Of a stretch of 64,000 bases of DNA, positions 18,748 through 27,408 are shown one piece after another. The stretch lies in contig NZ_MRUL01000001.1 in assembly GCF_002006995.1 (NCBI RefSeq), positions 558,001-622,000 on the forward strand, written 5' to 3'. The stretch is from Izhakiella australiensis (GTDB lineage: Bacteria > Pseudomonadota > Gammaproteobacteria > Enterobacterales > Enterobacteriaceae). The position numbers were made by a program, and so were the translations under genes. Each line of letters opens with the position of its first letter. Position 1 is the first letter of the stretch. The notes beneath the pieces are model-generated. The model saw nothing but the letters and a program-made list of their open reading frames with translations, was not told the DNA's origin and did not search any database.

Positions 18748-18774
18748 CGCCCGTTAGCCAACGGGCGTTTTTTA
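18748..18774 (+). terminator. Rho-independent terminator after allB
   Basis: Perfect 8-bp stem, CGCCCGTT with AACGGGCG around AGCC, followed by six Ts. It lies 10 bases after the allB stop, so glxK needs its own promoter or read-through. Confidence 0.9.
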
Positions 18775-18817
18775 TTGTCTGAAGGTATAGCAAATTATGA
18801 TTAAACAAGGCGCGACA

Positions 18818-19963
18818 ATGAAAATCGTTATTGCCCCGGACTCCTTTAAAGAAAGCCTGAGCGCCGATAAGTGTGCCCGGACGATTAAAGCGGGATTCCT
18901 GTCGGTCTTTCCGCAGGCGGAATGCTTGTGCCTGCCGGTTGCCGACGGTGGGGAAGGCACCGTCGAGGCGCTGGTTGCCGCCACCGGTGGAACGCTAATT
19001 CATCAGCAGGTGATCGGGCCTTCAGGTAAGCCGGTAGCGGCATTTTACGGGCGCAGCGGCGATGGAAAGACTGCATTTATTGAAATGGCTGCCGCCAGCG
19101 GCTTGATGCTGGTGGCGGACGCTGAACGCAATCCGCTGCTTACCACCAGTTATGGCACGGGCGAGCTGATCGGCCATGCGCTTGATGCCGGTATCCGCCA
19201 TATTATTTTGGGGATAGGCGGAAGCGCGACGGTTGACGGCGGCATGGGCATGGCGCAGGCCTTAGGCGCCCGCTTCGTCGATGATGAAGGTCGCAGCCTC
19301 GGCTTTGGCGGTGGCGGGTTGACGCGGCTGGCAAAAATCGATCTCTCCGGGCTGGATACGCGCCTTGCTGATTGCCTGATTGAGGTAGCCTGCGACGTCG
19401 ATAACCCGCTGACCGGGCCGCGCGGCGCGGCGGCGGTTTTTGCGCCGCAGAAAGGTGCCGATGCAGAAATGGTCGGCGTGCTGGAGCAGGGGTTGCAAAA
19501 CTACGCCCGGGTGGTGCATATGTGTACCGGACAGGATATTGACCAGCTGGCCGGCAGCGGCGCGGCAGGCGGCATGGGCGCAGCAGCGCGGATATTTCTC
19601 CATGCCACGCTGAAGCCGGGCATCGAAATTGTTATTACGGCATTGCGGCTGGAAGAGGCTTTGCAGGGAGCCGATCTGGTGATCACCGGCGAAGGCCGAA
19701 TGGATGCGCAAACCAGCGGTGGCAAAGCGCCGTTAGGGGTTGCCCGCATGGCTAAAAAGCACCAGGTTGCGGTGATCGGCATTGCCGGCGTATTGGGGGA
19801 TGGGGTTGAGGACCTGCATCAGCATGGCTTCGACGCGCTGTTCAGCATCCTGCCGGCGCTGGCTCCGCTACCTGAAGTGCTGGCCAGCGGCGAGCAAAAT
19901 CTTTACCGCTGCGCGCGGAATATCGCCAGCACCATTAAGCTCAGCCAGGGTTCCGGCGTCTGA
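18818..19963 (+). CDS. glxK: GlxK, glycerate 2-kinase
   Basis: 381-residue glycerate kinase of the GarK/GlxK family that makes 2-phosphoglycerate, linking the glyoxylate branch to lower glycolysis. It starts [20 protein letters not shown] and keeps the glycine-rich loops [30 protein letters not shown] and the [15 protein letters not shown] segment typical of the family. Length equals E. coli GlxK. I chose the ATG at 18818; an earlier in-frame ATG at 18797 adds seven unrelated residues. In E. coli ybbY lies between allB and glxK; here it is missing and only a terminator intervenes. Confidence 0.95.
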   Translation: MKIVIAPDSFKESLSADKCARTIKAGFLSVFPQAECLCLPVADGGEGTVEALVAATGGTLIHQQVIGPSGKPVAAFYGRSGDGKTAFIEMAAASGLMLVADAERNPLLTTSYGTGELIGHALDAGIRHIILGIGGSATVDGGMGMAQALGARFVDDEGRSLGFGGGGLTRLAKIDLSGLDTRLADCLIEVACDVDNPLTGPRGAAAVFAPQKGADAEMVGVLEQGLQNYARVVHMCTGQDIDQLAGSGAAGGMGAAARIFLHATLKPGIEIVITALRLEEALQGADLVITGEGRMDAQTSGGKAPLGVARMAKKHQVAVIGIAGVLGDGVEDLHQHGFDALFSILPALAPLPEVLASGEQNLYRCARNIASTIKLSQGSGV

Positions 19964-19970
19964 GGCAAAT

Positions 19971-19998
19971 AAAAAAAAGCCACGGTTTTCACCGTGGC
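19971..19998 (-). terminator. Terminator of the allC-allE transcript
   Basis: On the minus strand the stem GCCACGG/CCGTGGC (19979-19985 with 19992-19998) is followed by eight Ts. It closes the allC-allE operon. On the plus strand, for glxK, no T-run follows the stem, so it may act weakly in that direction. Confidence 0.85.
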
Positions 19999-20060
19999 AA
20001 ATCCAACATAGCTAAAGGATAACCCGGATTTCAGACGTTCCGGGTTTTCAAGGACACCGT

Positions 20061-20846
20061 TTAAAGTTCAACGTCGCGGTTGCAGTCTTTTGAATAGATA
20101 TAGCTGAAGGCCTCGCCGCGACCGACTCCGTAACCTGCCTGCAGGGCATATGCGCCCATAAAAATATAATCGTCTTTTTTGACCGGTACCCAGTGATTAT
20201 CCAGGTTATACATGCCCTGGCCGGAAAGAATGTAGGCGCCGTGTTCCTGCACGTGGGTTTCGACATACCCGTGGCTGGCGCCCGGTTCGAAGGTCAGGAT
20301 GTGCATATTGAAATCAAACGCGGGATCTTTGGGCAGGAAGTCGACCAGGGTAACGTCGTCCATACCTTCATAATGAATGTGTTCAAGCTGCCTGGCATTG
20401 CCGCTGACGATATGCGGTGTCAGGTTTCCCGCCGGGCTATAGCGGCGTTTATAGAGAAAAACTTTGCTATCGGCGGGCTGGTTGTTCATAAACGTCATTG
20501 GCTCATCGGGCGTGGCATAAAGGTAGCCGCCCTGGGCGAGATGAAAGGATTTGCCCGCCGCCTGCGCCGTTACGTTACCTTCGATAACGTAGAGGAAGGT
20601 TTCAATACCGTCGCCGCCGAATCCCTGCAGGTTGCCGCCGTTCTGGCGTAGCGTGACCAGATAGTCGACGAAGGACGCACCGATTTTTGGCGTTGATAAG
20701 ATGGTGACATCGCAGTTTTCAAAACCCGGAACGCTATTCCTGACCAGACCGTCAGGCGTTAAGATGGCGTAGTTGCCGTGGCGTACAATCGAACGGCTGG
20801 CCAGTAGATCATCGCGATAGCCAACGACGTTATTCAAATATCCCAT
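20061..20846 (-). CDS. allE: AllE, (S)-ureidoglycine aminohydrolase
   Basis: 261-residue double-cupin enzyme that removes ammonia from (S)-ureidoglycine to give (S)-ureidoglycolate. Length and sequence match E. coli AllE (YlbA), beginning MGYLNNVVGYRDDLL. The C-terminal cupin carries the metal-binding region THVQEHGAYILSGQG, and the GGYLYATPDEP stretch belongs to the first barrel. It follows allC after 10 bases in the same operon and precedes a strong terminator. Confidence 0.95.
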   Translation of the reverse strand: MGYLNNVVGYRDDLLASRSIVRHGNYAILTPDGLVRNSVPGFENCDVTILSTPKIGASFVDYLVTLRQNGGNLQGFGGDGIETFLYVIEGNVTAQAAGKSFHLAQGGYLYATPDEPMTFMNNQPADSKVFLYKRRYSPAGNLTPHIVSGNARQLEHIHYEGMDDVTLVDFLPKDPAFDFNMHILTFEPGASHGYVETHVQEHGAYILSGQGMYNLDNHWVPVKKDDYIFMGAYALQAGYGVGRGEAFSYIYSKDCNRDVEL

Positions 20847-20856
20847 TGCTCTTTCC

Positions 20857-22092
20857 TTATTCAGTCCAGGCGAGTTGATACAACATTAATGCGAGTGTTC
20901 TGACGCCCTGCGCCAGATCTTCGGGGTGGGTGCTTTCTGCCGGGTTGTGGCTGATGCCTTTGATGCTTGGTATAAAAATCATGCAGGTCGGCACGTGGGG
21001 AGCAAAAATCTGTGCATCGTGCCCGGCGCCGCTGGGCATGTGACGAAAGCTAAGCCCCTGCGTTTCACACAGAGAGGTAAGCTGTTTGACCAGCCGCTTA
21101 TCCATTGGCGCCGGCGCTTCGTCCATCCACAGATCGATGGCGATGTCGATGTCTGACTCCTGACAGATGCGGCGCATATCGGCTTCCAGCACTTCGCTGA
21201 ATGCATGCAGTTCAACGGCATCGGTATGGCGACAATCAATGGTGAAAACCGTTTTTCCGGGTACCACGTTGACGGTACCGGGGTGTGGCTCAACTTTGCC
21301 GAAGGTCAGCACCAGCGGATCGCCGTGAGCTTTCGCTTTCGCGATGGATTCGCAGCAAATACGGCTGAAGGCATAGAGAGTGTCACGGCGATAATTCATT
21401 GGCGTGGTGCCAGCGTGATTGGATTCCCCGTTCAGGGTAACGGTATACCGGCGCTGGCCAACGATAGCCTCAACAACGCCGATCGACTGCTGGTTGGTCT
21501 CCAGCACTTTACCCTGCTCAATATGCAGCTCAACGAAGGCTTTGATATCTTCACGCGCCGCCAGCGGCGCAGCTGGCAAGCTGAAACCGCAGGCGTTCAT
21601 CGCCTCGACAAAACCAATGCCCTGAGCGTCACGAATGGTCGCTACGTCTGCCGGGTTGGCGATACCGACGATATTTTTACTTCCCCAGCAGGCATAGGGA
21701 AAGCGGCTGCCTTCTTCTTCGGCCATCGCGACCACTTCCAGCGAGCGCAGCGGCTGCCCGTAGGTCTGCTTTAACCAGCTGATGGCAAGCCAGGCCGCCA
21801 GCACGCCGAATTGACCATCGAGGTTGCCACCGTTGACGACGCTGTCGATATGCGAGCCGCTAAGAATAACCTGCTGCGGGAAGCGGCTGCCTTCCAGTCG
21901 GCCATAGAGATTACCTACCTGATCGAATCGGGTTTCCAGCCCACTCTGCTCCATGCGCAGTTTTAATGCCTGCTGTGCGGCCAGCCACTCGGTAGAATAA
22001 AGTAAACGCGTCAGACCGCCGGTGGGATCGGCGCCAAAAGAAGAAAGCCAGGGTAAGTTTTCTTCTATTGCGCGACGAAAATAATCAATCAT
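20857..22092 (-). CDS. allC: AllC, allantoate amidohydrolase
   Basis: 411-residue M20-family metal hydrolase that releases ammonia and CO2 from allantoate, giving ureidoglycine. Metal and catalytic residues are visible: His81 (SGSHIDSV), Asp92 (NLDGQFG), the Glu126-Glu127 pair (EEEGSR), His190 (VELHIEQG) and the C-terminal KGISHNPAE histidine. It is the first gene of allC-allE. allD (ureidoglycolate dehydrogenase), which follows in E. coli, is absent here, so carbon must leave through AllA and Gcl. Confidence 0.96.
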   Translation of the reverse strand: MIDYFRRAIEENLPWLSSFGADPTGGLTRLLYSTEWLAAQQALKLRMEQSGLETRFDQVGNLYGRLEGSRFPQQVILSGSHIDSVVNGGNLDGQFGVLAAWLAISWLKQTYGQPLRSLEVVAMAEEEGSRFPYACWGSKNIVGIANPADVATIRDAQGIGFVEAMNACGFSLPAAPLAAREDIKAFVELHIEQGKVLETNQQSIGVVEAIVGQRRYTVTLNGESNHAGTTPMNYRRDTLYAFSRICCESIAKAKAHGDPLVLTFGKVEPHPGTVNVVPGKTVFTIDCRHTDAVELHAFSEVLEADMRRICQESDIDIAIDLWMDEAPAPMDKRLVKQLTSLCETQGLSFRHMPSGAGHDAQIFAPHVPTCMIFIPSIKGISHNPAESTHPEDLAQGVRTLALMLYQLAWTE

Positions 22093-22577
22093 CTGTAACT
22101 CCTGTTACTGAATTCATTAAGCTAAAGGGGTGGCTCACTTGCCGGTTTATCTGACCTTGCTGGCAACCAGGCAGTTATCACCATCGCCAGTAATGGTTGG
22201 CCGCTGTGCTGCGCCTGTACCGGTTATCAGCGTCAATCTGCCTGCAATCATCTCAGTACCCATTTCCCTTTGCCCGACGGTGCAGAAGCTGTAAGGGTTA
22301 AAATACTGTGAATATGCTGTGAAATTGTGATCTGTATCCGGAAAGAACCATAGTTAGAATTTATTGTACAATGCACGACTTTTTATTAAGCGTCGGGGGT
22401 TAAATAAAGTAAGATTGTTCCTGGTTAATTAACGCGCTGTCTTTATTGAATGGCGGTGAATATTTCAGTGTGATTCTTATCACGTCAAAGATATTAAAAA
22501 TTTCTCTCTTTGTTGCCGGTTAATAATTAAAAAATGAGACGAGTAAAGTAATAACCTCGACAGCGCTCCCGGCAATG
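22093..22577. other. Long leader region upstream of allC
   Basis: 485 gene-free bases between allC and the convergent-side ABC gene. Promoters for allC should lie here. A minus-strand TACAAT (22363-22368) is a possible -10 element without a good -35, as expected for an activated promoter. A CRP-like site lies at 22469. AllS is the likely activator, but I cannot point to its site. No small gene is convincing. Confidence 0.5.
22469..22484. promoter_or_regulatory. CRP-like binding site
   Basis: TGTGATTCTTATCACG matches the CRP consensus TGTGA-N6-TCACA in nine of ten defined bases. It lies about 375 bases upstream of allC and roughly 110-120 bases from the possible -10 element at 22363. Distance would make it a remote (class III-like) site, or it may serve an unseen nearer promoter. 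Confidence 0.6.
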
Positions 22578-23381
22578 TCAGGCTGCCGGTTCATGCTGGC
22601 TGTACAGCGGATGGCGTTGGCTATAATTAAACTGAATGTGCATATTTCCCTCCGCCGCTCCGTTTACCGTAGCGTTGATATTCCATGTCGATTTGATGAG
22701 CGCCGGCGTCAGAACGCGCTCTGGCGATCCGCAAGCTTCTACTTTTCCGGTCTTGAGTATTACCAACTGCTGGCAAAAATTAGCGGCCAGGTTGAGGTCG
22801 TGCAGCGCGATTATCACCGTTACCGGCAGTTCGCTGATTAACTGCATCAGCTCTAACTGATACTGAATGTCCAGATGGTTTGTTGGTTCATCAAGCAGCA
22901 GAATTTCAGGTTTCTGTGCCAGCGCTCTGGCTATCTGGCAGCGCTGGCGTTCGCCGCCGGATAGCTGATGCCAGCTGCGGTCTGCCAGTGCCTGCAAATG
23001 GGTCTGCTCAATGGCCTCGTCAACGGCCATCTGGTCCTGCAGGCTCCAGAGGGAAAAGGAACCACGGTGCGGCGTGCGCCCCAGTCGGACGATATCCTCT
23101 ACGCGCAGGTTGTCCTCGGTTTCCGCGTGCTGGCCGACAAATGCCAGCCGGCGAGCGCGGGCGCGCTGACCTATATTCATCAGCAGCGTATCGTTTAACA
23201 TCACGCTCTGGCCGCCGCCGGGGAGCAAGCCTGCCAGGCACTTCAGCAGGGTGGATTTTCCCGAGCCGTTCGGACCGAGCAAACCGGTGGTTTGCCTGGC
23301 GTCGGATGCAAAGCAGATCTGGTGCAAAATTTGTCGTTTCTGAAGTGCCACGGACAGATTGTTAACCGAAATTTTCATCAT
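22578..23381 (-). CDS. ABC transporter ATP-binding protein, iron-chelate/B12 type
   Basis: 267-residue ATPase of the FecE/BtuD/FhuC family that powers import of metal chelates or cobalamin. Visible are Walker A GPNGSGKST, the signature LSGGERQR, Walker B ILLLDEPTNHLD and the H-loop HDLN. I chose the ATG at 23381, which overlaps the permease stop as ATGA; upstream in-frame codons lie inside the permease. It is the last of three coupled genes (binding protein, permease, ATPase). Confidence 0.88.
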   Translation of the reverse strand: MMKISVNNLSVALQKRQILHQICFASDARQTTGLLGPNGSGKSTLLKCLAGLLPGGGQSVMLNDTLLMNIGQRARARRLAFVGQHAETEDNLRVEDIVRLGRTPHRGSFSLWSLQDQMAVDEAIEQTHLQALADRSWHQLSGGERQRCQIARALAQKPEILLLDEPTNHLDIQYQLELMQLISELPVTVIIALHDLNLAANFCQQLVILKTGKVEACGSPERVLTPALIKSTWNINATVNGAAEGNMHIQFNYSQRHPLYSQHEPAA

Positions 23382-24409
23382 TTTTTCCCGCGGGAACGAT
23401 AAAGAATAAGGCAAAAAACGGGCGCGCCGACCAGTGCGGTGACCACGCCGATTGGTATCACCTGGTGCGTTATCAGCGTGCGCGACAGCAGATCGGCCAG
23501 CATCATGAAATGGGCGCCGATAATAAAACAGACCGGAATGGAAACCAGATGGCTGGGGCCGGAGAACATGCGCGTCACGTGGGGAATAACCAGCCCGACA
23601 AAGCCTACCGCGCCGATGATGCTGACGATAACCGCGGTTTGCAGCGCGGTCAGCAGCAGCAGGCCAATGCGCACAAACTGCACGCGGGTGCCAAGGGTTG
23701 CCGAAATGTCCTCGCCGAAGGTGAGGGTGTCCAGCGAGCGGGCGAAGCTAAGAGCGATCAGCAGGCCGCTTAGCGTAACCGCCAGTGCCAGCAGCGCGTC
23801 GGGCCAGCGCACGCCGCTCAGGCTGCCCAGCAGCCAGAACATGACGCTGCGCGACTGCTCGGCATTGGCTGAGATGCTGACAACGCAGGCGGTGAGGGCA
23901 TTGAACAGCTGGGTACCGGCAATTCCGGCGAGGATGATGCGCGCGGCGCCGTCGCGCATTCCTCTGGCAAGTAGCATAATCAGTGCAAACGCGCCGCAGG
24001 CACCGATAAATGCGCCGGCACTGACGCTCAGAAGGCCACCGCCAATGCCCACTAACATCACCAGCACCGCACCGGTGGAGGCGCCGGCGGAGATACCCAG
24101 CAGGTAAGGTTCGGCCAGCGCATTGCGCAGCAGGGCCTGCAACACCAATCCGCACAGGGCAAGGCCGCCGCCGCTGCAGGCCGCCATCAGCGCGCGGCTC
24201 ATGCGATATTGCCAGACGATGCCTTCCTCAACCGGCGGCAGGCGGTAATCTGCCAATCCAAGGCCGTTAGCCAGCGCCATCGCGGCGTGAGCAAAGGGCA
24301 CCGGCATGTCGCCATTGGCGGCAGCAAGCACCATCATCAGCGGCAGGCCAAGCAGTCCGGGCAGGACGATCGGCCAGCCGTTTCCCGAGTGAGTCACTGC
24401 GCCCTTCAT
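23378..24409 (-). CDS. ABC transporter permease, FecCD/BtuC family
   Basis: 343-residue membrane protein with about ten helices. The family motifs are visible: GLALCGLVLQALLRNALAEPYLLGISAGAS near residues 78-110 and the cytoplasmic helix region GAVGFVGLVIPHVTR near 265. It forms a homodimer in the import complex. It overlaps the binding-protein gene (ATGA at 24406-24409) and the ATPase gene, so all three are translationally coupled. No outer-membrane TonB-dependent receptor is encoded alongside. Confidence 0.9.
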   Translation of the reverse strand: MKGAVTHSGNGWPIVLPGLLGLPLMMVLAAANGDMPVPFAHAAMALANGLGLADYRLPPVEEGIVWQYRMSRALMAACSGGGLALCGLVLQALLRNALAEPYLLGISAGASTGAVLVMLVGIGGGLLSVSAGAFIGACGAFALIMLLARGMRDGAARIILAGIAGTQLFNALTACVVSISANAEQSRSVMFWLLGSLSGVRWPDALLALAVTLSGLLIALSFARSLDTLTFGEDISATLGTRVQFVRIGLLLLTALQTAVIVSIIGAVGFVGLVIPHVTRMFSGPSHLVSIPVCFIIGAHFMMLADLLSRTLITHQVIPIGVVTALVGAPVFCLILYRSRGKK

Positions 24410-25443
24410 GATTTTTCTGCAAAGGCCGCTATCTGCTGGCTGATAAGCTCAATGGCATCGACGTTGCGTAATGACGGATTAAGCGACATGGCAGGCACTA
24501 TCACAATATGGCCTTTTTTCACCGCCGGCATCTGGCTGGTTACCGGATCGCTGAGGAGAAAACGCTGTTTAGCCGCGACATCGTCCGCCGGGTACAGACG
24601 GCGATCCATAGCGGCAATAACGATGATGTCCGGCTGTGAGCGCACGATGTGCTCCCAACTGACCGCCGGCCATTCATCATGGGAGTTGATGATATTTTGC
24701 AGCCCCAGGGTTTGGCTTATCCAGCCCGGCGCGCCATCGCTTCCTGCGACCCAGGGATCGCCATTCAGCCGGCTGCTGGAAAACCAGAACATCACTTTAA
24801 GCGGCGCTGTATTTTGGTGTTTAACCCGCTTACGTGCGGTTGCAATGCGCCCGGCCAGCGCTTCATTCAGGGCTGCGCCGCGTGCTTCAACGTTAAATAT
24901 GCGCGCCAGCTCGCTAATTTCCCGCTGAATATAATCGATTGAAAATGGCACCGTCCGGGCGCCATCCGCATTGGAGCTGTTGGCGACCGATTTGCCAATG
25001 CAGTCGGCGGGTGAAATCCAGGTTCTGATGCCAAGATCTTCAAACTGCTCTCTGGTGGCGACTTCGCCCTGCGGCCCCAGGTGCCAGCTATATTGCGCGA
25101 GAACCAGTTCGGGATTTTGCGCCGCCACCGCTTCAAAGCCCGGGGCGTTGTTGGCCAGCTTCTTCAGCCCTTTGCCGCGCGATTGCAGATCCGGCGGCAG
25201 ACGGCCGAACCACACGGCGGTGCCAACGATGGTCTTTTCCAGACCTAGCGCCAGCAGCAGCTCGGTTTCGTGCTGGCCGAGGGTGACAACGCGGCGGGGC
25301 GGGTGATTGAAGGTTTCCTGATGGCCGCAGTTTTCGAGGGTCAGGGGGTAGTGCGGAGCGCCCTGGGCAGCGTTGATTAACATGGCAAAGCCAAACATTC
25401 CCGACAGCAAAGCCGGGCATAGCGATTTTTTGTTGACGGACAT
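24406..25443 (-). CDS. Periplasmic metal-chelate binding protein
   Basis: 345-residue class III substrate-binding protein. An N-terminal signal peptide of about 28 residues ends near AAQGA. The mature part has the two-lobe pattern with VVTLGQHETELLLALGL and PDIIVIAA, typical of FepB/FecB/BtuF-like proteins. Longer than BtuF and with cysteines around residue 150, it is not obviously the cobalamin protein. The Zur-like palindrome just upstream suggests zinc limitation as the signal and hence a zinc-chelate or related metal as substrate. That substrate is inference. Confidence 0.82.
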   Translation of the reverse strand: MSVNKKSLCPALLSGMFGFAMLINAAQGAPHYPLTLENCGHQETFNHPPRRVVTLGQHETELLLALGLEKTIVGTAVWFGRLPPDLQSRGKGLKKLANNAPGFEAVAAQNPELVLAQYSWHLGPQGEVATREQFEDLGIRTWISPADCIGKSVANSSNADGARTVPFSIDYIQREISELARIFNVEARGAALNEALAGRIATARKRVKHQNTAPLKVMFWFSSSRLNGDPWVAGSDGAPGWISQTLGLQNIINSHDEWPAVSWEHIVRSQPDIIVIAAMDRRLYPADDVAAKQRFLLSDPVTSQMPAVKKGHIVIVPAMSLNPSLRNVDAIELISQQIAAFAEKS

Positions 25444-25467
25444 CTGGCGAATCTTTCCCTGTTGATA

Positions 25468-25482
25468 TGTTATAACATAACA
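25468..25482. promoter_or_regulatory. Zur-like palindrome
   Basis: TGTTATAACATAACA matches the enterobacterial Zur core TGTTATA-N-TATAACA at all but one defined position. It lies 25-39 bases upstream of the binding-protein start, where a repressor would cover the promoter. I see no Fur-type GATAAT repeats here. The functional call is by motif only. Confidence 0.55.
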
Positions 25483-25685
25483 ATATATCCACTAAACGGC
25501 GATACGCAAGTTGAGTAACGGGTCCGCGCCCGGCGTCAGTGGACTGTCGCTGTCTGACATTGAATTGCATCCTGCATTCAAGAATAAATCCGGCGGTGCT
25601 TTATCCGGTCGCACCGCGCATTATTTTCCGGCAATATTTTTATCCACCCACCTTATAGTCTTCGGGGCTGATAATCCAGCCTGTA

Positions 25686-26429
25686 TTAATACAAGCAGGT
25701 AGCGATGGCGATTTCAGGTACGGTATCAATCAGATTAAAACCAAAGCCCGCGCTGGTACTGACTTCGCTGGTTGCCGGCAGCCACTGAAAGCTGACGGCG
25801 GGTGCCACCGAAATAATGATTCCGCGATGAGTAAATACCTTTGCCGTATGAGCATGGCCGCAGCCGATTAGCTTCACCGGATATTTGACGCATAGCGCCA
25901 GCAGCGCATCACCATTGGTCAGCCGGCACTCATCGACAATCGGCGTACCGACCGCCAGCGGATGGTGGTGCATAAACAACGCGATGTTGTCGTGTTGGCT
26001 GGCGGCCAGCTGAGCTTCGAGGCGGGCCAGATTCGTCGCGCTAATCAAGCCATAATCCTCCCCCTCAACGACGGTATCAACGGCGGTAATATACCAGTCG
26101 GCCTGCTGGTATTGCTGCGAAACAATCGGCCAGTCCGGGGGGATCTGGTCAAGCGCCGCCTGCAAGTTTTTCGGGATATCATGATTGCCGGCCAGCACCA
26201 TACAGGGCAGGTTCAGCCCCTGCATACCACGCAGAAATTCACGGTAAATCGCCGTTTCGCCATCATGAGTAATATCACCTGAAACCACCACCAGATCGCA
26301 GCGGGTGCGTTGCTGCAGGCGCTTTATTTCGTCTAAGCAGCGATCGAAATGCTGCCACGTATCGTGACCCAGCAGCTTTTGTTGCCGGCCGCTGCTTAAA
26401 TGGATATCCGTCAGGTGAATAATCCTCAT
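25686..26429 (-). CDS. Calcineurin-like metallophosphoesterase (CpdA-like)
   Basis: 247-residue cytoplasmic phosphoesterase. The dinuclear metal motifs are in order: Asp8 and His10 (LTDIH), Asp52 (SGDITHDG), Asn82-His83-Asp84 (AGNHD), a MHHHP histidine cluster near 153 and GCGHAHTA near 195. The pattern is that of the CpdA/Icc class, which includes 3',5'-cAMP phosphodiesterase, but cyclic-nucleotide activity cannot be read from sequence. It lies 243 bases beyond the ABC transporter start on the same strand, and its stop precedes the Zur-like site by about 200 bases. Its start overlaps the end of the downstream-named VUT gene. Confidence 0.82.
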   Translation of the reverse strand: MRIIHLTDIHLSSGRQQKLLGHDTWQHFDRCLDEIKRLQQRTRCDLVVVSGDITHDGETAIYREFLRGMQGLNLPCMVLAGNHDIPKNLQAALDQIPPDWPIVSQQYQQADWYITAVDTVVEGEDYGLISATNLARLEAQLAASQHDNIALFMHHHPLAVGTPIVDECRLTNGDALLALCVKYPVKLIGCGHAHTAKVFTHRGIIISVAPAVSFQWLPATSEVSTSAGFGFNLIDTVPEIAIATCLY

Positions 26430-26915
26430 TTCTTTTTGCTCCCTGTAAACAGCGGGTTGTAAGAAATATTCCAGTCGAAAACGTCGACAGACTCCAGCTT
26501 TTTCACCTTCTCTGCCAGTGCAATACCCACCGGCAACAGGATAACCGCCATGATCACCTTATATGACCAGGTGGTAATCAAAATCGTGATTAACTCATTA
26601 AAGCTATATTTTGATGACAGGCTGATAGGATAGGCCGAAAGCAGGAGCGCGGCCTGGGTCACCATTGAGGCGATAATGTAGCGAATGAAAAAGAACTTTC
26701 CAAGAAACACCTTCCCGATAGCCATATACTTCGGTTTGCACGGTGGATATCAGAAAGTAGAAAGAGAATAAAATACCGCTGCAGGTGATCTTCAGGTCAT
26801 AAAAAGACAGGGTCTTATACACCAGCGTATCGCAGCTGATCATCAGCGTTACGGATAGCGCAAGGAATAGCGAATCGAATCGGTAGCGCTTATTTTCTGC
26901 AATATTGTTAATCAT
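26426..26915 (-). pseudogene. Small VUT-family membrane protein, frameshifted
   Basis: Two overlapping frames together make one protein. The first part (from 26915) carries four-helix-type segments ending STVQTEVYGYREG, the VUT/queuosine-precursor-transporter signature. The second (ending at 26426) continues with IRYIIASMVTQAALL and a further long hydrophobic helix. Removing one A from the run of five at 26688-26692 joins them as a 162-residue protein reading KVLFIRYIIASM across the joint. VUT proteins are usually above 200 residues, so even the repaired form is small. It may be a pseudogene, a homopolymer sequencing error or a shifted-frame product. It overlaps the unknown gene upstream (ATGA) and the phosphoesterase downstream. 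Confidence 0.7.
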
Positions 26916-27394
26916 TTTATCACCTTCAGGTTTTGTCCTTTAGCTGTGCCGACTTGCTCTGATTTCTTTATCTGCTCAGAAATTTTTCGGCCGTCCTTTA
27001 AACCTGTCATATAGGCTATTTTCACCAGGCTCTGCGGGTCAATCTTTTTCACGATGTGATGGTCGGTAAGAAGCTCTTTTCCATCAATATGTCTTCTGGA
27101 GTAGCCGTTCTGGATGATAAAGCTGGCATCTCTTTTTTTTTCCGTGATAAGAAATTTTTGCTTCTCCTTTAGCTCCTTTTCTTCAAAACGCATGATATAG
27201 ATGAGATCGTAAGGGTCGATATTGTAAATGAATTCCGTTTGCAGTATATCTTCGGTCGAGGCTTTTATGCAGGTATGCGAACCTACCTCTTTCAGTATGT
27301 ATATGCCATCTTTCTTAATGGGTGGGAATTTTTGCAAACTATAGATGTAGCGGTGGTTAAACGCTTTTTTTATTAACTGAAATATCCTTTTCAT
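26912..27394 (-). CDS. Unknown protein in an XRE-VUT module
   Basis: 160-residue lysine-rich, probably cytoplasmic protein with no recognised domain. It has no signal peptide or membrane helix. The sequence begins MKRIFQLIKKAFNHRYIY and includes an alternating charged stretch EEKELKEKQKF near residues 71-81. Local base composition is clearly more AT-rich than the flanking catabolic genes, as for its neighbours. The stop overlaps the VUT start by four bases, and the XRE regulator lies 14 bases upstream, so the three are one operon. A role linked to the regulator or to the VUT transporter is likely, but unknown. Confidence 0.65.
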   Translation of the reverse strand: MKRIFQLIKKAFNHRYIYSLQKFPPIKKDGIYILKEVGSHTCIKASTEDILQTEFIYNIDPYDLIYIMRFEEKELKEKQKFLITEKKRDASFIIQNGYSRRHIDGKELLTDHHIVKKIDPQSLVKIAYMTGLKDGRKISEQIKKSEQVGTAKGQNLKVIK

Positions 27395-27408
27395 AGCGGC
27401 CTTTTTGC

